A stretch of DNA of 64,000 nt from Streptomyces hygroscopicus (GTDB lineage: Bacteria > Actinomycetota > Actinomycetes > Streptomycetales > Streptomycetaceae), in assembly GCF_026168105.1 (NCBI RefSeq), contig NZ_LBMW01000005.1:186001-250000 (forward strand), written 5' to 3'. This document shows, piece by piece, positions 61,613-64,000 of the stretch (the stretch's first letter is position 1; the number at the start of each line of letters is the position of its first letter). The position numbers and the translations under genes were made by a program. Below the pieces are notes generated by a model that was not told the origin of the DNA, ran no database searches, and saw nothing but the letters and a program-made list of their open reading frames with translations.

Positions 61613-63121
61613 ACTTCTCCCGGCACTCTGCCGGCGCGGGAGCACCTCCCGGCCGCAGGAGCCGGTACGCCTGTCCTGGACGTAGTGATCCCCGTCTACA
61701 ACGAGGAGAAGGACCTCCAGCCATGTGTGCTCGGACTGCACGAGCACCTCAAGCGCACGTTCCCGTACGCGTTCCGCATCACGATCGCGGACAACGCGTC
61801 CACGGACACCACCCCCCAGGTGGCCGCGCGGCTGGAGGCGGAGATCGCGGAGGTGAAGTCCTTCCGGCTGGACCAGAAGGGCCGCGGCAGGGCGCTGCGG
61901 ACCGTCTGGTCGGCCTCGGACGCCCCGATCCTCGCCTACATGGACGTGGACCTGTCCACCGACCTCAACGCACTGCTGCCCCTGGTGGCCCCGCTCATCT
62001 CGGGCCACTCCGACCTGGCCATCGGCTCCCGGCTCGCCCGCACCTCCCGCGTCGTACGCGGCCCCAAACGCGAGCTCATCAGCCGCGCGTACAACCTCAT
62101 CCTGCGCGGCTCGCTGCAGGCCCGCTTCTCGGACGCGCAGTGCGGTTTCAAGGCGATCCGCCGTGATGTGGCCCAGGCGCTGCTGCCGCTGGTCGAGGAC
62201 ACCGGCTGGTTCTTCGACACCGAGATGCTGGTCCTCGCCGAGCGCGCGGGCCTGCGCATCCACGAGGTGCCGGTCGACTGGGTCGACGACCCCGACTCCA
62301 CGGTGCACATCGTGAAGACGGCGACGGACGACCTCAAGGGCGTGTGGCGGATCGGCAAGGCCATGGCCACCGGGTCACTGCCGTTGGATCGGCTCACTCG
62401 GCCCTTCGGCGACGATCCGCGCGACCGGGAGATCCAGGACGTGCCGCGGGGGCTGGCCCGTCAGCTCGTCGGGTTCTGTGTGGTCGGGGGACTGTCCACC
62501 CTCTTCTATCTGGGGCTCTACAGCGTCTTCCGGCAGTTCTCGGGTTCGCAGATCGCCAATGCGCTCGCCCTGCTGGTCTCCGCCGTGGCCAACACGGCGG
62601 CCAACCGCCGGCTCACCTTCGGGGTGCGCGGCCGGGGCGGTGCCGTCCGTCACCAGGCGCAGGGTCTGGTCGTCCTCGGCATCGGCCTCGTCCTCACCAG
62701 CGGCTCCCTGGCCGCCCTGAACGCGGCGACCGGCAACCCCTCGCACTCCACGGAACTGGCGGTGCTGATCGCCGCCAACCTCGCGGCGACGGTGCTGCGG
62801 TTCCTGCTCTTCAGGGCCTGGGTGTTCCCGGACCGGCGCGACGACTTCCCGGCGCTCCCGTCGCCCGTCGTGGCCCAGGGCGCGTCCTCGCCCGCCTACC
62901 TCACCGGGGCGTTCCGGTACGACCCCCAGTCCCCCCAGTCCCCCCAGGACCAGGGGTACCAGCAGGCGCCGCTGCCTCAGCGACCCACGGCGCCCCAAGC
63001 CCCGTACGACACAGCACAGTTCCCCGCCGGTAGCGACGCGGCCGGCTCCCCCTGGAGGGACGCGACCATGCCACTGCAGCCGGTGCGTCCGCACGACACC
63101 GACCCGAAGGACTCACGATGA
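61601..63121 (+). CDS. Family 2 glycosyltransferase fused to a GtrA membrane domain
   Basis: The 506-residue protein (MRTDTSPGTLPAREHLPAAG) has a GT2 domain with VVIPVYNEEKDLQ, TIADNASTDTTPQV, AYMDVDLSTDLNALL (DxD) and CGFKAIRRDVAQALL; then four helices of a GtrA-like domain (QLVGFCVVGGLSTLFYLGLY onward) and a Pro/Gln-rich tail (about 75 residues). GT2 enzymes of this kind load sugar onto polyprenyl phosphate, and GtrA domains act in lipid-linked sugar handling. The next gene overlaps by 4 bases. Confidence 0.92.
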   Translation: MRTDTSPGTLPAREHLPAAGAGTPVLDVVIPVYNEEKDLQPCVLGLHEHLKRTFPYAFRITIADNASTDTTPQVAARLEAEIAEVKSFRLDQKGRGRALRTVWSASDAPILAYMDVDLSTDLNALLPLVAPLISGHSDLAIGSRLARTSRVVRGPKRELISRAYNLILRGSLQARFSDAQCGFKAIRRDVAQALLPLVEDTGWFFDTEMLVLAERAGLRIHEVPVDWVDDPDSTVHIVKTATDDLKGVWRIGKAMATGSLPLDRLTRPFGDDPRDREIQDVPRGLARQLVGFCVVGGLSTLFYLGLYSVFRQFSGSQIANALALLVSAVANTAANRRLTFGVRGRGGAVRHQAQGLVVLGIGLVLTSGSLAALNAATGNPSHSTELAVLIAANLAATVLRFLLFRAWVFPDRRDDFPALPSPVVAQGASSPAYLTGAFRYDPQSPQSPQDQGYQQAPLPQRPTAPQAPYDTAQFPAGSDAAGSPWRDATMPLQPVRPHDTDPKDSR

Positions 63122-64000
63122 CCACTGACTACGACCACACGAGTCATCAGGGGGGTACGGGGTCGTCCTCCTGGGGGCCGCCGCACCCGACGGCCGTGCG
63201 GGAGCCGATGACCGGGCCGACTCCGGCCCCGGGTGCCGGCGAGCCGGAGCAGCCGTTCCTGCGCAGATGCCTGCGGGGGCGGTCCGAGGACCCGCGCTGG
63301 GCGCGCCCCGCGCTGCTCGGTCTGCTGCTCGCGACAGGGCTGCTGTACCTGTACAACCTGAGCGCCTCCGGATACGCCAACTCCTTCTACTCGGCGGCGG
63401 TCCAGGCCGGCAGCAGGTCCTGGAAGGCGTTCTTCTTCGGCTCGCTGGACGCGGCCAACGCGATCACCGTCGACAAGCCCCCGGCCGCGTTGTGGCCGAT
63501 GGCTCTGTCGGTGCGGATCTTCGGTCTCAACTCATGGGCGATCCTCGCCCCCGAGGTCGTCATGGGCGTCCTGACGGTCGCCGTGGTGTACGCGGCCGTC
63601 CGGCGCCGCTTCAGCCCCGCGGCCGGCCTGATCGCGGGCGCGGTGCTCGTGCTCACCCCCGTCGCGGCGCTGATGTTCCGGTTCAACAACCCGGACGCGC
63701 TGCTCGCGCTGCTGATGGCGGTCACGGTCTACTTCGTCATCCGGGGCCTGGAGGACGGTCGCACCTCCTGGCTGGTGTGGGCGGGGGTCGCGGTCGGCTT
63801 CGCCTTCCTGACGAAGACCCTGCAGGCCTTCCTGATCCTGCCCGCGCCGGCCGTCGTGTACGGCGTCTGCGCGCCCGTGAAGCTGAAGAAGCGGCTCGGT
63901 CAGTTGGCCCTCGCGACCGTGGCTCTGGTCGTCTCGGGCGGCTGGTGGGTGGCGATCGTCGAGCTGTGGCCCGCGTCCTCACGCCCGTACATCGGCGGCT
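63118..64000 (+). CDS. GT39/ArnT-like mannosyl- or glycosyltransferase (3' end outside window)
   Basis: The gene starts at ATG 63118, overlapping the upstream stop (ATGA), and runs off the window after about 294 residues. A Pro/Gly N-terminus of about 60 residues is followed by membrane helices (WARPALLGLLLATGLLYLYN) and outside-loop motifs SGYANSFYSAAVQAG, ITVDKPPAALW (with the acidic residue of GT39 enzymes) and RFNNPDALLALLM. It should use the polyprenyl-linked sugar made by the preceding protein to decorate the cell envelope. Confidence 0.92.
   Translation, partial: MTTDYDHTSHQGGTGSSSWGPPHPTAVREPMTGPTPAPGAGEPEQPFLRRCLRGRSEDPRWARPALLGLLLATGLLYLYNLSASGYANSFYSAAVQAGSRSWKAFFFGSLDAANAITVDKPPAALWPMALSVRIFGLNSWAILAPEVVMGVLTVAVVYAAVRRRFSPAAGLIAGAVLVLTPVAALMFRFNNPDALLALLMAVTVYFVIRGLEDGRTSWLVWAGVAVGFAFLTKTLQAFLILPAPAVVYGVCAPVKLKKRLGQLALATVALVVSGGWWVAIVELWPASSRPYIGG

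Overview
The window looks like a piece of a Streptomyces chromosome. The DNA is very G+C rich (about 70% by eye), the tRNA genes do not encode CCA, and the gene set is typical of the genus: fused CydDC exporter, Tat-exported DyP peroxidase beside Sco and ECuC copper chaperones, SSI-type protease inhibitor, SigE-family sigma factor, SpoIIAB-like ATPases, PP2C/GAF phosphatase, and a pSAM2/SLP1-type integrative element. A perfect parS site and clustered DnaA boxes suggest that it lies in the origin-proximal core. This placement is an inference.

Layout. 1-7100: 3' part of cydCD, an M23 peptidase, then on the minus strand a HAD phosphatase, an F420/LLM oxidoreductase and KptA. 7500-13200: an epoxide-hydrolase/SDR fusion, divergent from two ABC ATPase-permease pairs. 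13400-17700: a small conserved-looking ORF, an aberrant serine-type tRNA gene, a HAD phosphatase coupled to serS, a non-coding DnaA-box cluster, and pheA. 17700-24300: a minus-strand copper-handling cluster (DtpA, CopC-CopD fusion, ECuC, Sco, YcnI, an unknown membrane protein). 24600-36700: regulators and housekeeping genes (two anti-sigma-like ATPases, MocR, aminopeptidase P, PP2C phosphatase, Prim-Pol-like protein, SEC-C protein, GDPD, HtrA-like protease). 36900-39300: a decayed patch with a transposase scrap, a LuxR fragment and a frameshifted MerR gene, with one intact secreted-type ORF and tRNA-Ser(TGA). 39300-42100: an orphan sugar-binding lipoprotein, a Prim-Pol protein and a small secreted protein. 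42300-47350: a ChsH2-ChsH1-Ltp2-like acyl-CoA trio, an ECF sigma factor and an acyl-CoA ligase. 47400-52400: parS, a 1431-residue PAS/REC protein and an SSI-type inhibitor. 52800-58900: tRNA-Ser(GCT), tRNA-Arg(ACG) and an AICE-like element with a truncated transfer gene. 59100-64000: a two-component system translationally coupled or close to two envelope glycosyltransferases; the last runs off the window.

How genes may work together. The copper cluster probably supplies copper to secreted oxidases, with DtpA acting alongside, as described for S. lividans. The acyl-CoA trio has the same gene order as the mycobacterial cholesterol side-chain igr genes. serS, its coupled phosphatase and the tRNA-Ser-like gene are neighbours. 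That tRNA-like gene has intact acceptor, D, variable and T arms but an enlarged anticodon arm without a canonical loop, and is the most unusual single feature seen.
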